Shown: positions 34,729-44,235, numbered from the stretch's first letter. The stretch is 64,000 nt of DNA from JABMNT01 sp048262655 (GCA_048262655.1 JBLXEY010000006.1:124001-188000), one strand, 5' to 3'. Program-made: numbers and translations. The notes: generated from the sequence alone by a model not told the origin.

Positions 34729-34743
34729 TGGAGTTCTGACAAC

Positions 34744-35679
34744 ATGCTCGCTTTATTTCGAACAGCCCTGACCCCGGCCATATGGGGAACAACCTATGCA
34801 ACCACGACTTTGCTTCTCGGTGATCAGCCCGTTGGTTGGATGGTCGTTTTCCGTATTCTGCCGGCAGGCCTGATACTGATCCTATTGTCACGTCGCTGGT
34901 TGACGCCCCTTTGGTATGGGCGGGCCCTGTTCCTGGGAGGCTCTATCTTGGCGCTTTCTTACTTTGTCTTTTTGGCGGCCTATCGATTGCCTGGCGGTAT
35001 GGCGGGTACACTCATTGCAACTCTGCCGTTGCAAACACTTTTCTATATGTGGGTGCTCCAGGGCCAGCGACCGAACCGAATACAAATATTGGCGGCCGTC
35101 GGTAGTATTGCCGGAGTGGGGTTGCTTCTTCTTAACGCATTAACGGTCGACCTGATTGGCGTGTTTGCATCCTTTATGGCCTGCTTTATCACATTTATGA
35201 TGGCCTATAAGTCAAAAGACTGGGGGCTTCCGAAAGCAGGCCTGGTTGCCTATGTGGGTTGGCAACTGACACTTGTTGGCTTTTTGGCTTTGCCGGTTGT
35301 TTATGTCGTCGAAGGTGCGCCCCCGGAAATAACCCTAAATCTGGTCGCCGCGTTTACATGGATTGGCGTGTTGGGCGTTGGTTGGGCTACGGTAAACTGG
35401 CTAAAAGGAATTCTGGTATTTCCAGTGACAACACTGTCATTCCTGAGTTTGGTTAACCCCATCGCGGCGGTTATATGCGGACAGCTATTTGTAGGCGAAG
35501 AGTTTGGACTGCGTCAATGGATTGGAATTCTGATCATTCTGACAAGTATTGCTGTCGCCATTAAGGCGCAATCCATGCCGGGGGCGACTAAAGTCGCCCC
35601 GCCATTGCTGCATCAAACATGGTTCTCATTTCCGCAGGTCCTGCGGGTATGGGGTTTCCGCCCGCGGTCGGGTCATTAG
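34744..35679 (+). CDS. EamA-family (DMT) transporter
   Basis: A 311-residue permease of the drug/metabolite transporter superfamily with ten predicted helices in two EamA halves (about 5-125 and 135-285), for example VGWMVVFRILPAGLILILLSRRW. The helical part ends at about residue 285 (IAVAIKAQSMP). The last 25 or so residues are translated from DNA antisense to the 3' end of the iron alcohol dehydrogenase gene (92-bp overlap), so the original stop may have been lost. ATG 34744 has GGAG upstream. It is probably controlled by the divergent MarR protein. Confidence 0.85.
   Translation: MLALFRTALTPAIWGTTYATTTLLLGDQPVGWMVVFRILPAGLILILLSRRWLTPLWYGRALFLGGSILALSYFVFLAAYRLPGGMAGTLIATLPLQTLFYMWVLQGQRPNRIQILAAVGSIAGVGLLLLNALTVDLIGVFASFMACFITFMMAYKSKDWGLPKAGLVAYVGWQLTLVGFLALPVVYVVEGAPPEITLNLVAAFTWIGVLGVGWATVNWLKGILVFPVTTLSFLSLVNPIAAVICGQLFVGEEFGLRQWIGILIILTSIAVAIKAQSMPGATKVAPPLLHQTWFSFPQVLRVWGFRPRSGH
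35581..35600. other. Perfect GC-rich hairpin in a convergent gene overlap
   Basis: GGGGCGAC-TAAA-GTCGCCCC lies inside the EamA C-terminal extension and across the stop codon of the iron alcohol dehydrogenase gene. It has no T-run on either side but could still act as a weak bidirectional transcript end. Confidence 0.5.
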
Positions 35680-36754
35680 CGGCCATTTCCGAAAGCATAT
35701 CGAGCTGACTTTCCTGGACCCCCAATTCGGCAGCCGTATGAATGATCTCGAAGGTTCCGCGGAGTTCCATAACCCAGTCCATGACAGCGCCGTAGCCAGT
35801 TCCCTTAAGGCCCAGGAAACGTGCAAGAATATCCATGCGGTCCTCGATGGCGGGGCGGTTAAAGTTCATCACATAGGGCATAAATACGGCATTGGTCAGA
35901 CCATGATGTGTATCGTAGACGGCGCCAACGGGGTGACTCAAGGAATGGACGGCACCAAGTCCTTTTTGAAACGCCGTAGCCCCCATGGCTGCGGCCGACA
36001 TCATATGTGATCTGGCTTCGATATCACTTCCGTCGCTCACGGCGCGCGGTAACCAGTCACGGATCAGGCGCATTCCTTCCAAGGCAATGCCCTCAGCCAT
36101 CGGGTGATAGCCGGGCGCGCAATAAGCTTCAAAACAATGAACAAGCGCATCCATTCCGGTAAAGGCGGTCAAGTGCGCTGGAAGTCCGGTAACAAGTTCA
36201 GGATCACAAAGCACAATGGCCGGCAACATCGTCGGATGGAAGATGACCTTTTTTGTATGGGTTTCTTCATTGGCGATGACCGAAGCCCGACCAACTTCTG
36301 ATCCTGTGCCGGATGTTGTTGGTACCGCTATAACGGGCGCGATGCCGTCGGTCTTAACGCGCGTCCAATTATCGCCAACATCTTCAAAGTCCCAGATGGC
36401 CCCCGATTGTCCGACCATAAGTGCGACAGCCTTGGCCGCATCAACGCCGCTTCCACCGCCCCAGGCAATAACTCCGTCGTGTCCCCCCTCTTTGTACACA
36501 CGAACCCCGTCTTCAACATTCTTTCCGACCGGATTAGGCTTAACGTCAGAAAACAGCCCGGTCGGCAGGCCGGCGGCTTCGTTGGCAGCCAGGGCATCCT
36601 TAATCATCGGTAACGCGGCCAGTCCTGGGTCCGTAATCAAAAGAGGTTTGGTCATTCCCAAACTCTTGCAATGTTCGGCCAATTCAGTGATGCGCCCGGC
36701 ACCAAATTTGACAGCGGTCGGGTAGTTCCAGTTTCCGGATAGGGTGGTGTTCAT
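35588..36754 (-). CDS. Iron-containing alcohol dehydrogenase
   Basis: A 388-residue group III (Fe-dependent) alcohol dehydrogenase. NAD-binding GGGSGVDAAKAVA (about 100-112), VPTTSGTGSEVG, and the metal-binding Asp/His positions in FTGMDALVHCFEAY, GAVHSLSHPVGA and DTHHGLTNAV are all visible. The substrate could be a primary alcohol, a hydroxyacid or a lactaldehyde-type compound. It lies 25 bp after a FecR protein and a glutamine-synthetase-like gene on the same strand, suggesting a joint role in amine or amino-alcohol breakdown. Confidence 0.92.
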   Translation of the reverse strand: MNTTLSGNWNYPTAVKFGAGRITELAEHCKSLGMTKPLLITDPGLAALPMIKDALAANEAAGLPTGLFSDVKPNPVGKNVEDGVRVYKEGGHDGVIAWGGGSGVDAAKAVALMVGQSGAIWDFEDVGDNWTRVKTDGIAPVIAVPTTSGTGSEVGRASVIANEETHTKKVIFHPTMLPAIVLCDPELVTGLPAHLTAFTGMDALVHCFEAYCAPGYHPMAEGIALEGMRLIRDWLPRAVSDGSDIEARSHMMSAAAMGATAFQKGLGAVHSLSHPVGAVYDTHHGLTNAVFMPYVMNFNRPAIEDRMDILARFLGLKGTGYGAVMDWVMELRGTFEIIHTAAELGVQESQLDMLSEMAANDPTAGGNPIPAGPAEMRTMFDAAMAGRL

Positions 36755-36779
36755 ATACAGGTCCTTAGATATCGTCTTG

Positions 36780-37421
36780 TTAGTTGAATGTTACTGTTGC
36801 CAATGCTCGGTCAACCTTGCTTTTAGCCCAAGCGGAGGGATCAATCGGTGCCGTATCTGCATCTGTGACCAGCGTGCCGTCGCCAACAGTGCTCAAGTCA
36901 ACACGGCCCCCCTTGGTTTCGACATAGACACCTTTGCCCGCCAATAAAGCGACTTCAAAGTCACCGTCCAGAGAACCGCCCCAGAAGGTTGTCCCGCGAA
37001 TACCAATTGTTGCCGTGTCCGTGTTGACGACAAACGAGGCATCTGCTGTCTGCATAAGAGAACCGCTGGTAATCTTAAAGGCACCTTCCAGCAAGCGCAT
37101 GACAGCGTTGTTTCCGCCTTGATCAACGATGTACTCCTGAACAACGAAGTGGGTGCGTTCTCCCAATGTTAACTCTGCTCCGTCGTTCATCTCGATTTCG
37201 ATACGTGAACCACGACCGGTCGATATGATGTCACCTAACTGAATTTCGCTTCCTTCGCTCAGGACCCGCGGAAGCGCGTCTTGCATGGCAACGGCTGAAC
37301 TCTGAATCCGCGTAACCTTGCCAACGACATCCGTCGCTTCAGCAGCATATAGTCCGCCAGCAACGGCCAGCCCAAGCGCGGTAAATAAAATTACAAGATA
37401 GTTTTTAGAGATGTTTCGCAT
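36780..37421 (-). CDS. Exported FecR-domain protein
   Basis: A 213-residue protein with a signal peptide (ILFTALGLAVAGGLYAAEA) and a FecR-type beta domain: RVLSEGSEIQLGDIISTGRGSR, ELTLGERTHFVV and the hallmark TATIGIRGTTFW. FecR domains usually relay periplasmic signals or bind polymers; here no sigma or anti-sigma gene is near. ATG 37421 is preceded by AGGA, 12 bp after the stop of the glutamine-synthetase-like gene, so it belongs to that operon. The reading from 37466 would overlap the upstream gene. Confidence 0.85.
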   Translation of the reverse strand: MRNISKNYLVILFTALGLAVAGGLYAAEATDVVGKVTRIQSSAVAMQDALPRVLSEGSEIQLGDIISTGRGSRIEIEMNDGAELTLGERTHFVVQEYIVDQGGNNAVMRLLEGAFKITSGSLMQTADASFVVNTDTATIGIRGTTFWGGSLDGDFEVALLAGKGVYVETKGGRVDLSTVGDGTLVTDADTAPIDPSAWAKSKVDRALATVTFN

Positions 37422-37432
37422 AACAGTCCTCA

Positions 37433-38800
37433 CTAAATGATTTCGAAATAGCGTTCCATTTCCCAATCTGTAATCGCACGCCGGAATTCACGTTCTTCCC
37501 ATTCCCGTGTGGCAGCGAAGTGATCGACAAAGGCATCCCCCATAAGAGCACGTGCAGGCTTTGAGCCTTTTAATTCTTGTGCAGCATCCCAAAGTGTTCT
37601 TGGCAGTTGCAGGCGTTTCGGAAATTTCTTTTCGTAGGCATTGCCGACAACATGAAGCTCCGGCTCAACCTTGTTTTCAATACCCCAAAGGCCGGCCCCA
37701 ATTGCTGCAGCAAGCGCAAGATAGGGATTCGCATCAGCAGCGGCAATGCGATATTCGATGCGCTGTGATTTCTCTGAGCCAGAAATGCCGCGCAAGGCGC
37801 AAGTCCGGTTATCCATCCCCCAACTGGCTTCGGTCGGTGCCCAGAACCCGGGGATCAGGCGCGTATAGGAATTGACGGTCGAGGCGATCATCGCCAACGT
37901 TTCCGACATCAATTGTTGCTGCCCACCGGCAAAATAGCGCATTTCATCGCTCATGTTGTCTGGCTTCGATGCATCGTGGAAAACGGTGCCGCCGCCCTTC
38001 TTTTGTAGCGATATGTGGATATGTCCGCTTTGACCTGGCCAGTCCGGTGACCATTTGGCCATAAAGGTCGCCATCAAGCCGTTCTTCTGGGCCATGATTT
38101 TGGAGAACGTTTTAAACAGCGCTGCCTTGTCTGCAGCGTTAAGGGCGGTATCGACCTCAATAGCGGCTTCCAAAACGCCCGGCCCTGTCTCTTCATGCAG
38201 GCCTTCAAGCGCCATATCCATTTGGATGCAACCATCAAGAAGTTCCCGATAAAGATCGGAATCCACCGTATTGCGGAGAACGGAATAGCCAAAGAATCCC
38301 GGCTGAATGGATTGCATGTCTTTGTAATTTTTTTCGCGAACACTGTGCGGCGTTTCTTCAAAGACGAAAAATTCGTATTCAATGCCAGCGGAGACTTCGT
38401 AACCCATGGCGTCGGCTTTTTCGAGGATACGGCGCAGAGTGCCGCGGGGGCATACGCTTTCATGGACACCTGTAAATTCACCCAAGAAAAACAACATGCC
38501 ATCTTCCCAGGCAATTTCGCGGCAGGTTTCGGGCAGAATCCGAACCATCGCGTCAGGGTAGCCTGTGTGCCATCCGGTGACACTGACGTTGTCATAAAGC
38601 TGGTCAGCGGAATCCCAACCAACAACGACATCACAAAAGCCAAAACCCTTATCAAGTGCGGAAAAGAACTTTTCCTTTTTCATGTACTTACCGCGCATGA
38701 TGCCGTCGATATCAAAGACACCGACTTTAACATAGTCCAGGTTGCGTTCTTCGACGATGGCGCGAGCGTCCGCTGCTGTTTTGACTTCTCTTGTATCCAT
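37433..38800 (-). CDS. Glutamine-synthetase-family ligase (GlnA3/PuuA-like)
   Basis: A 455-residue type I GS-family enzyme: the N-domain (VKVGVFDIDGIMRGKYMKKEKF), metal-binding SAGIEYEFFVFEE, QSGHIHISLQKKGG, and the ATP/glutamate-binding NRTCALRGISGSEKSQRIEYRI. The sequence and setting resemble gamma-glutamylpolyamine or gamma-glutamylamide synthetases rather than the ammonia-assimilating GlnA; the adenylylation-site Tyr segment of GlnA is not seen. ATG 38800 has GGAG 8 bases upstream, and the N-terminal reading to 38896 is unlikely. An iron alcohol dehydrogenase follows in the same operon. Confidence 0.87.
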   Translation of the reverse strand: MDTREVKTAADARAIVEERNLDYVKVGVFDIDGIMRGKYMKKEKFFSALDKGFGFCDVVVGWDSADQLYDNVSVTGWHTGYPDAMVRILPETCREIAWEDGMLFFLGEFTGVHESVCPRGTLRRILEKADAMGYEVSAGIEYEFFVFEETPHSVREKNYKDMQSIQPGFFGYSVLRNTVDSDLYRELLDGCIQMDMALEGLHEETGPGVLEAAIEVDTALNAADKAALFKTFSKIMAQKNGLMATFMAKWSPDWPGQSGHIHISLQKKGGGTVFHDASKPDNMSDEMRYFAGGQQQLMSETLAMIASTVNSYTRLIPGFWAPTEASWGMDNRTCALRGISGSEKSQRIEYRIAAADANPYLALAAAIGAGLWGIENKVEPELHVVGNAYEKKFPKRLQLPRTLWDAAQELKGSKPARALMGDAFVDHFAATREWEEREFRRAITDWEMERYFEII

Positions 38801-38914
38801 TTGATATCTCCGGTCCTGATTTACGGCAGGACCTATAGTGTCGAAAAAAATAGTTTTCTCCAAGGCCCAAAATACTCTATTTCCCTGTATCAACAAGTAA
38901 CAGGAAAGTTATGA

Positions 38915-39937
38915 ATGCGCGATCATATGTCACGACCTGTTTCTTGTTTGCAGCACGGTGGAAACTTAACGGATGCAAAAGCCACCTTTGACTATGCAGG
39001 GCAGTGGCTTGATTTGTCTACGGGTATAAATCCGCACGCCTACCGCCTGTCTGCGCTTGATGAAACCGTCTGGCAGCGATTGCCAGATGCTGATCTAGCC
39101 ACAAATCTATACGTTGCTGCCGCCAGCTACTTTGGGGTTAGCACGCCAGACTGTCTATTGGCGGCACCGGGAACCCAATCGCTCTTGCAAATGCTGCCGC
39201 GTGTCCTCGTCGCCAAGAAAGTCGCTATTGTTGCTCCGACCTACAATGAACACGCACGATGCTGGGCGCGCGCCGGCGCTGAAGTCATTGAAATTGAGGC
39301 GCTGTCAGAAATTCCCATCGATGCGGACATTGTCGTGGTTGTGAATCCAAATAATCCTGATGGGAACACCTATCGGCCGGACGTTTTAAATGGCATTGCC
39401 CTAAACTTAGCTGAGCGTGGCGGGTTTTTGATTATCGACGAGGCTTTTTGCGATGTGCAGCCAGAACAGAGCCTGGCATCGCAAGGCGGCTGTTCCGGTC
39501 TGCTTATCTTGCGATCATTCGGGAAGTTTTTCGGCTTGGCGGGGGTGCGTCTGGGCTTTGTGGTTGCACCAGAATCTGTGATTGCGCGACTGAATGATGA
39601 ACAGGGACCCTGGGCCGTCTCGGGGCCCGCTCTGGAAATTGGGACCCAAGCTTATGCTGATCATCAATGGATTGCCCAGACCCGGCGCAGGTTATCTGGC
39701 GACATCCAACGCCTTCGATTGCTGTTGGACGGGGCCGGACTTCGCCTCGTTGGCGGCACGGATCTGTTTGTTTTGGTTGATCACCCCGAAGCGCCCGGTC
39801 TTTGGAAGCATTTGGCGACCCAGGGCATCTGGACGCGTCCCTTTGATTATAACCCAAGCTGGTTGCGTTTTGGTTTGCCCGGCAGCAAAGACGATTGGCG
39901 GCGCCTCAGCGCGGCGCTTGGTTGCTGGCCGACCTAA
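38915..39937 (+). CDS. cobC: Threonine-phosphate decarboxylase-like PLP enzyme (CobC/CobD)
   Basis: A 340-residue class I/II aminotransferase fold starting with LQHGGNLTDAKATF and LDLSTGINPHAY, the usual start of CobC/CobD, which makes aminopropanol phosphate for cobalamin. Cofactor motifs are NPNNPDGN, IIDEAFCD and the PLP Lys in LRSFGKFFGLAGVRLGF. Histidinol-phosphate aminotransferase is the nearest alternative. No other cob gene is in the window. CAGGAAAG stands before ATG 38915. It is divergent from the GS-like gene. Confidence 0.88.
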   Translation: MRDHMSRPVSCLQHGGNLTDAKATFDYAGQWLDLSTGINPHAYRLSALDETVWQRLPDADLATNLYVAAASYFGVSTPDCLLAAPGTQSLLQMLPRVLVAKKVAIVAPTYNEHARCWARAGAEVIEIEALSEIPIDADIVVVVNPNNPDGNTYRPDVLNGIALNLAERGGFLIIDEAFCDVQPEQSLASQGGCSGLLILRSFGKFFGLAGVRLGFVVAPESVIARLNDEQGPWAVSGPALEIGTQAYADHQWIAQTRRRLSGDIQRLRLLLDGAGLRLVGGTDLFVLVDHPEAPGLWKHLATQGIWTRPFDYNPSWLRFGLPGSKDDWRRLSAALGCWPT

Positions 39938-39974
39938 CTTTTAAGTTGTAGGCAATTGGGGTAGCTTATCGCTT

Positions 39975-41738
39975 ATGACAGGCCAGGATGACACCATTGA
40001 AGTGATGCTGCGCCGCGCGATCGAAGATCACCAGCGCGGAAACATTGCGGGTGCAGAGACGCTTTATCGTAAAATCCTGAGACAAGAACCAGATCATGCG
40101 GATGCCCTGCACTTAAGCGGACTGATTGCCTTTCAACGCAATGACTTTGAGGGTGCGAAGCAATTGGTGGAACAAGCCATTTCTTCTGAAAACCCGACGG
40201 CTCTCTATTTCGCGAATTTAGGGCGTATCGAGATGGCACGAACGGACTATACGGCGGCAATTGCAGCGTGGAAATCTGCATTGTCGTTGACGGATGAGAC
40301 CAGCGATCTGAATTCTGATATAGCCGGGGCCTATTTGAAAGCTGGAAAATACAAGGAAGCGGTCGACGCGGCTCATGCGGCCTTAAATGTCGCGCCAGAT
40401 CATGCTTCTGCGTTGATGAATCTGGGCCTGGCATTGGCCGAGCAAGGTCAAATGTCCGCGGCGATTGACGCGTTGGAAAAATCAGCCACGCTCCATCCGG
40501 AAAATGGGGATGTCTGGTTTCCATTGGGGCAGCTGTGTCAGCAAACCGACCGACAACCCCTTGCCGAGATTGCCTATGGAAATGCCATTCGCTTAACTCC
40601 CGACCGCTTAGAAAGTTATAACAACTACGCCAATTTGTTGCGCGACCAGATGCGCTTTTCTGAAGCCATCGATATTTATCGGGAAGCGATTGAAATTGCT
40701 CCGCACTACAGTGATCTTCACTCAAATCTGGGGGTCGCTCTTCAAGAGCGCGGTGATACTCAACACGCACTTGTCAGTTATCGCGAAGCCATTCGACTGA
40801 ACCCGAAGAACGCTGAAGCACATCGCAATCTCGGGATGGCTTTGCTTCAGCAAGGGGACTATGGGCCAGGTTGGATGGAATATGAATGGCGCTGGAAAAC
40901 CCGTCACTTTGCACCCATCGTCCGCGATTGGAAGGCGCCGCAGTGGTCCGGGCAAGAGGCGCCAGAAAAAACCTTGTTGATCCATTGCGAGCAGGGTTTC
41001 GGTGATTGTTTGCAATTCGCACGGTTTATTCCAATCGCTGCCCGGCGCGTTGGTAAGGTGATTGTCGAAGCGCCCAGAGAGTTGGCGCACCTGTTGTCAC
41101 GTCTTGATGGTGTCGCAACCATCGTTATCGCAGGAGACGACCTACCAGAGGTCGATCTGCAAATTCCGCTACTCAGTTTACCTTATGCATTTAAGACGGA
41201 ACTTTCATCGATACCTGATGAGGTTCCCTACCTTTTTGCGGATCCCCAGAAAAAGGAATCATGGCGGCAGCGCTTACATAAACGACCAGGGCAAAAGCTT
41301 GTCGGCATCGCTTGGCGCGGCAGTGGATCACATCAACGCAATGTGGCCCGCTCACCCGGTTTAAACGCGTTCATGCCGCTCTTTCTCCTCAGCCATGAGG
41401 TCCGCCTGATTTCTCTGCAACTGGATGGCGGGGCCGAACTTGCCGATAATAAGTACGCCGGCCCAAGGGTGGAGGACTATACGGATAACCTATCAAGCTT
41501 TGATGACACAGCCTCCCTGATCAGTGAACTTGATGCGGTGGTGTCGCCGGATACGGCGGTTGCTCATTTGGCGGGTGCGCTTGGCACAAAAACGTATTTG
41601 GCGCTGCCGAAAATTGCGGAATGGCGATGGCTGCAAGATCGTGATGATAGCCCGTGGTATCCGAATACGGTTCTAATCCGGCAAAATAAGCTTCTGGACT
41701 GGGATGATGTTTTTAGCTTCATTGCGCAAACGATTTAG
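39975..41738 (+). CDS. TPR protein with C-terminal glycosyltransferase domain
   Basis: A 587-residue protein. The N-terminal ~290 residues are about eight TPR units (for example NYANLLRDQMRFSEAIDIYREAIEI). The C-terminal domain (about 325-587) resembles the glycosyltransferase part of TPR-GT41/GT9-like proteins: CEQGFGDCLQFARFIP, GIAWRGSGSHQRN, and VVSPDTAVAHLAGALGTKTY. These proteins often modify other proteins or envelope sugars. It lies 37 bp after cobC. A short AAAGAGA/TCTCTTT hairpin (41744-41760) follows the stop. Confidence 0.85.
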   Translation: MTGQDDTIEVMLRRAIEDHQRGNIAGAETLYRKILRQEPDHADALHLSGLIAFQRNDFEGAKQLVEQAISSENPTALYFANLGRIEMARTDYTAAIAAWKSALSLTDETSDLNSDIAGAYLKAGKYKEAVDAAHAALNVAPDHASALMNLGLALAEQGQMSAAIDALEKSATLHPENGDVWFPLGQLCQQTDRQPLAEIAYGNAIRLTPDRLESYNNYANLLRDQMRFSEAIDIYREAIEIAPHYSDLHSNLGVALQERGDTQHALVSYREAIRLNPKNAEAHRNLGMALLQQGDYGPGWMEYEWRWKTRHFAPIVRDWKAPQWSGQEAPEKTLLIHCEQGFGDCLQFARFIPIAARRVGKVIVEAPRELAHLLSRLDGVATIVIAGDDLPEVDLQIPLLSLPYAFKTELSSIPDEVPYLFADPQKKESWRQRLHKRPGQKLVGIAWRGSGSHQRNVARSPGLNAFMPLFLLSHEVRLISLQLDGGAELADNKYAGPRVEDYTDNLSSFDDTASLISELDAVVSPDTAVAHLAGALGTKTYLALPKIAEWRWLQDRDDSPWYPNTVLIRQNKLLDWDDVFSFIAQTI

Positions 41739-41891
41739 AAGATAAAGAGACAATCTCTTTGTCCTCAGTATATAAACTCATAGTCTTGAAGACAAAACGC
41801 TGTTTGCTTTGAGTGGCTAAAGTGGACCTATTTCAATATTGCCAAACAGCTCGATTTTGACCCAAAGCAGACGCATCTGTGTTGATCTATT

Positions 41892-41940
41892 ACTGACATC
41901 GCATTACCCTCAGGCCTGAGCGTAATGCGATATCGTCAGT
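41892..41940. repeat. Long imperfect palindrome, left copy
   Basis: The arms 41892-41914 and 41915-41940 pair almost completely (ACTGAC-ATCGCATTAC-c-CTCAGG and complement), with one mismatch and a 3-base bulge. A related palindrome with the core CATTACGCTCA...TGAGCGnAATG lies at 43830-43857, on the other side of an AT-rich two-gene segment. The pair looks like a small dispersed hairpin (REP/MITE-like) element. Confidence 0.65.
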
Positions 41941-41997
41941 CGTCGAGAGGTGGTACTCCGGACGTTCACAATCAAGCTAACTAAGTTCAGGGTATAG

Positions 41998-42324
41998 ATG
42001 CCTACGCAAAGGTCCAAATTAGTAATTCTATTTATAAGCATATTAGCGTTGTGCTCATACACGTTTTATATCGAATGGTGGCTCGTATCTGTAATGATTT
42101 CGGCGGAACTGCTCTATATTGGCATGCTGATATTTGACATAAAAAAACAAATGCGTTTAAAGTTTACGGCTACTTGGATGTTTATATTAGGTGGGCCAGT
42201 ATTTTTAGTAGATGGGATAAATTCTGGCATCCTCGCAGGTTGGCAGTTGGGAATATTCACCATTTTTTTTGTTACTACTTTCGTCTTCGTATATAAAAAA
42301 ATAGGCAAACAGAATCAAAACTGA
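41998..42324 (+). CDS. Small membrane protein of unknown function
   Basis: A 108-residue protein with three predicted membrane helices (VILFISILALCSYTFYI, LVSVMISAELLYIGMLIF, and LGIFTIFFVTTFVFVYK with a further hydrophobic stretch before it). It has Lys-rich ends and loops, no Cys-based motif and no recognised family. Codon use is much richer in A/T than in the surrounding genes. It sits alone between two palindromes, upstream of a Sel1 gene. Confidence 0.6.
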   Translation: MPTQRSKLVILFISILALCSYTFYIEWWLVSVMISAELLYIGMLIFDIKKQMRLKFTATWMFILGGPVFLVDGINSGILAGWQLGIFTIFFVTTFVFVYKKIGKQNQN

Positions 42325-42467
42325 ACTTGGGATAACTTAAACACTGTATAAGTCGCCGAATCACAGATATTAGTTTTTGTTGATTTCCCGTTGTATTGTG
42401 ACTCTCGTTTGTTGACCAAATCAGAAGATGTATTCTAAATCTTAAATCTATCTGGTAGTTTGTGCTT

Positions 42468-43736
42468 ATGTATTTGGCAAATTATATATACAAAAGCATT
42501 CAATTTTGTTTGCTGATTGGCGGGCTCTTTATCTTTGTCAGCCTTGAGGCGTTTGCGGATATTGAAGCTGGGATCAAGGCGTATGATGAGAGTGACTACA
42601 AAACTGCGATGGAAACTCTTTTCCCGTTAGCCAAAACGGGGAATGCCGAAGCGCAATATAAAGTCGCCTTGATGCATCATTTAGGTCTAGGTGTACCTAA
42701 AGATGTAAAGATGGCCATAAAATGGTACGAACTTGCTGCCCAACAAAATCTGTCCAAAGCGCAACATAGCCTTGGATACATTTTCCATTATGGCACAGGT
42801 GTGCCCGCTAATTATGTGGAAGCTCGAAAATGGTACCTACTGGCGGCAAATCAAAACGACGCTTTCTCCCAACTTAATCATGGAATTCTATATATAAACG
42901 GCTTAGGGACGAAACGCGACACAGAAGCCGCGATGAAGTGGTTCAAAAAGTCTGCTGGTCAGGGTAACTCTATCGCCCAGTATACCATAGGAAGAATGTT
43001 TTATGATGGGAACGGAGCCGGGAAACATTATGGCATCGCCAGCAGGTGGTTTAAATATTCCGCAGCGAAGGGATTAGCAGAAGCGCAGTATTTTCTGGGC
43101 ATAATGTACAAAGAGGGAAATGGGGTAAAGAAAGACTTAAAACAAGCTTTTGAATGGATTAGCAAAGCCGCAGAACAGAAAAGCCCTGATGCATTATTTG
43201 AACTCGGCAACATGTATGACCATGGAATATATGTTTCTAAAAACCCCGATAAATCCATGGAGTATTTGTATCTATCCGCCAAGCACGGACATCCTTGGGG
43301 GCAATTTTTTGTAAGCGGCCATATTAGAAAGAAATCGGGCTCCAGCAAAAGCATAGAAACGGCAAACAGGTGGCTAATCTTGGCGGCAAAGGGTGGTGTC
43401 GGTGTCGCCCAGTATGAACTTGCCAGTCGCCTGGAAAAAGGCGAAGGACTCGCAAAAGACAAGAAAAAGGCCGTTCACTGGTATTTAAAATCAGCGGAAC
43501 AAGGCGTTGTTGTATCCATGCACAATGTTGCCAAAATGCTATCCAATGGTGAAGGTGTTCCTGTTGACAAGGTCCAAGCGCTGAAATGGTTTATAATATC
43601 TGACGTAAAAGGTTTTGACTTATCCAAGGACCAAATATCTTCGCTGAAACGAAAGATGACGATGGCACAAATCAACGGTGCAGAATCTCTCGCAAGCACT
43701 CGGCTTAAAGGAACGTGGAAGTACAAGCTCAAATAG
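42468..43736 (+). CDS. Exported Sel1-repeat protein
   Basis: A 422-residue protein with a signal peptide (FCLLIGGLFIFVSLEAFA) and about ten consecutive Sel1 repeats (residues 50-400), such as ALMHHLGLGVPKDVKMAIKW and LASRLEKGEGLAKDKKKAVH. It resembles the Sel1 protein at 25604 but is longer and more AT-rich. Such proteins act as scaffolds or bind peptidoglycan-linked partners. GTG 42462 is an alternative start two codons earlier. Confidence 0.87.
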   Translation: MYLANYIYKSIQFCLLIGGLFIFVSLEAFADIEAGIKAYDESDYKTAMETLFPLAKTGNAEAQYKVALMHHLGLGVPKDVKMAIKWYELAAQQNLSKAQHSLGYIFHYGTGVPANYVEARKWYLLAANQNDAFSQLNHGILYINGLGTKRDTEAAMKWFKKSAGQGNSIAQYTIGRMFYDGNGAGKHYGIASRWFKYSAAKGLAEAQYFLGIMYKEGNGVKKDLKQAFEWISKAAEQKSPDALFELGNMYDHGIYVSKNPDKSMEYLYLSAKHGHPWGQFFVSGHIRKKSGSSKSIETANRWLILAAKGGVGVAQYELASRLEKGEGLAKDKKKAVHWYLKSAEQGVVVSMHNVAKMLSNGEGVPVDKVQALKWFIISDVKGFDLSKDQISSLKRKMTMAQINGAESLASTRLKGTWKYKLK

Positions 43737-43829
43737 AACCATAGGTTTTTATAACCTAATTGCTTTTCCTTCTTTCGGGCAGCAGTCGCATGCGTCCGGT
43801 GAGTCACATCTCAACGCTCAGACGATCTC

Positions 43830-43857
43830 ACATTACGCTCAAGTTTGAGCGAAATGT
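43830..43857. repeat. Palindrome, right copy
   Basis: ACATTACGCTCAA (43830-43842) and TTGAGCGAAATGT (43845-43857) form a 13-bp stem with one mismatch and a 2-base loop. Its core matches the palindrome at 41892-41940, and both are followed by a similar AGTCGT. Confidence 0.65.
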
Positions 43858-44235
43858 CATGGCAGTCGTTCAACAGTACGATTGATCTTTTGATCAGCTA
43901 CTCTAGAGCAGGTGTGGGTGAGTCAAGGTCGCGGATTAACGCCGTTGAGTTTGGCCGTTTCGATCAAGGATATTGTTCACAATCTTTCGAACTTCGCATC
44001 AGGCACCATTTTACGAAAGCCAAAGAGTCTGCAAAGTCCCAAAAGCTGCCATCAATGAGTTTCTAATCACCACAATTTCAGCAATCTCAATGGTGGCCCT
44101 TTCTGACCAAAAGCGGTGTTCATCAATATATATAGGTGTGGCGGTTTATGAGGACAGAGTGGACGCCATGACTGTGGGCGTTGTCCGGTTGACGACGGCA
44201 TGATTTCGGTCAATTCGGGGAAACGGCACCGACGC

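Noticed and set aside
43973..44203. 76-codon ORF in the gap before phnY
   Set aside because: No ribosome site, no homology recognised, low-complexity start; region treated as non-coding.
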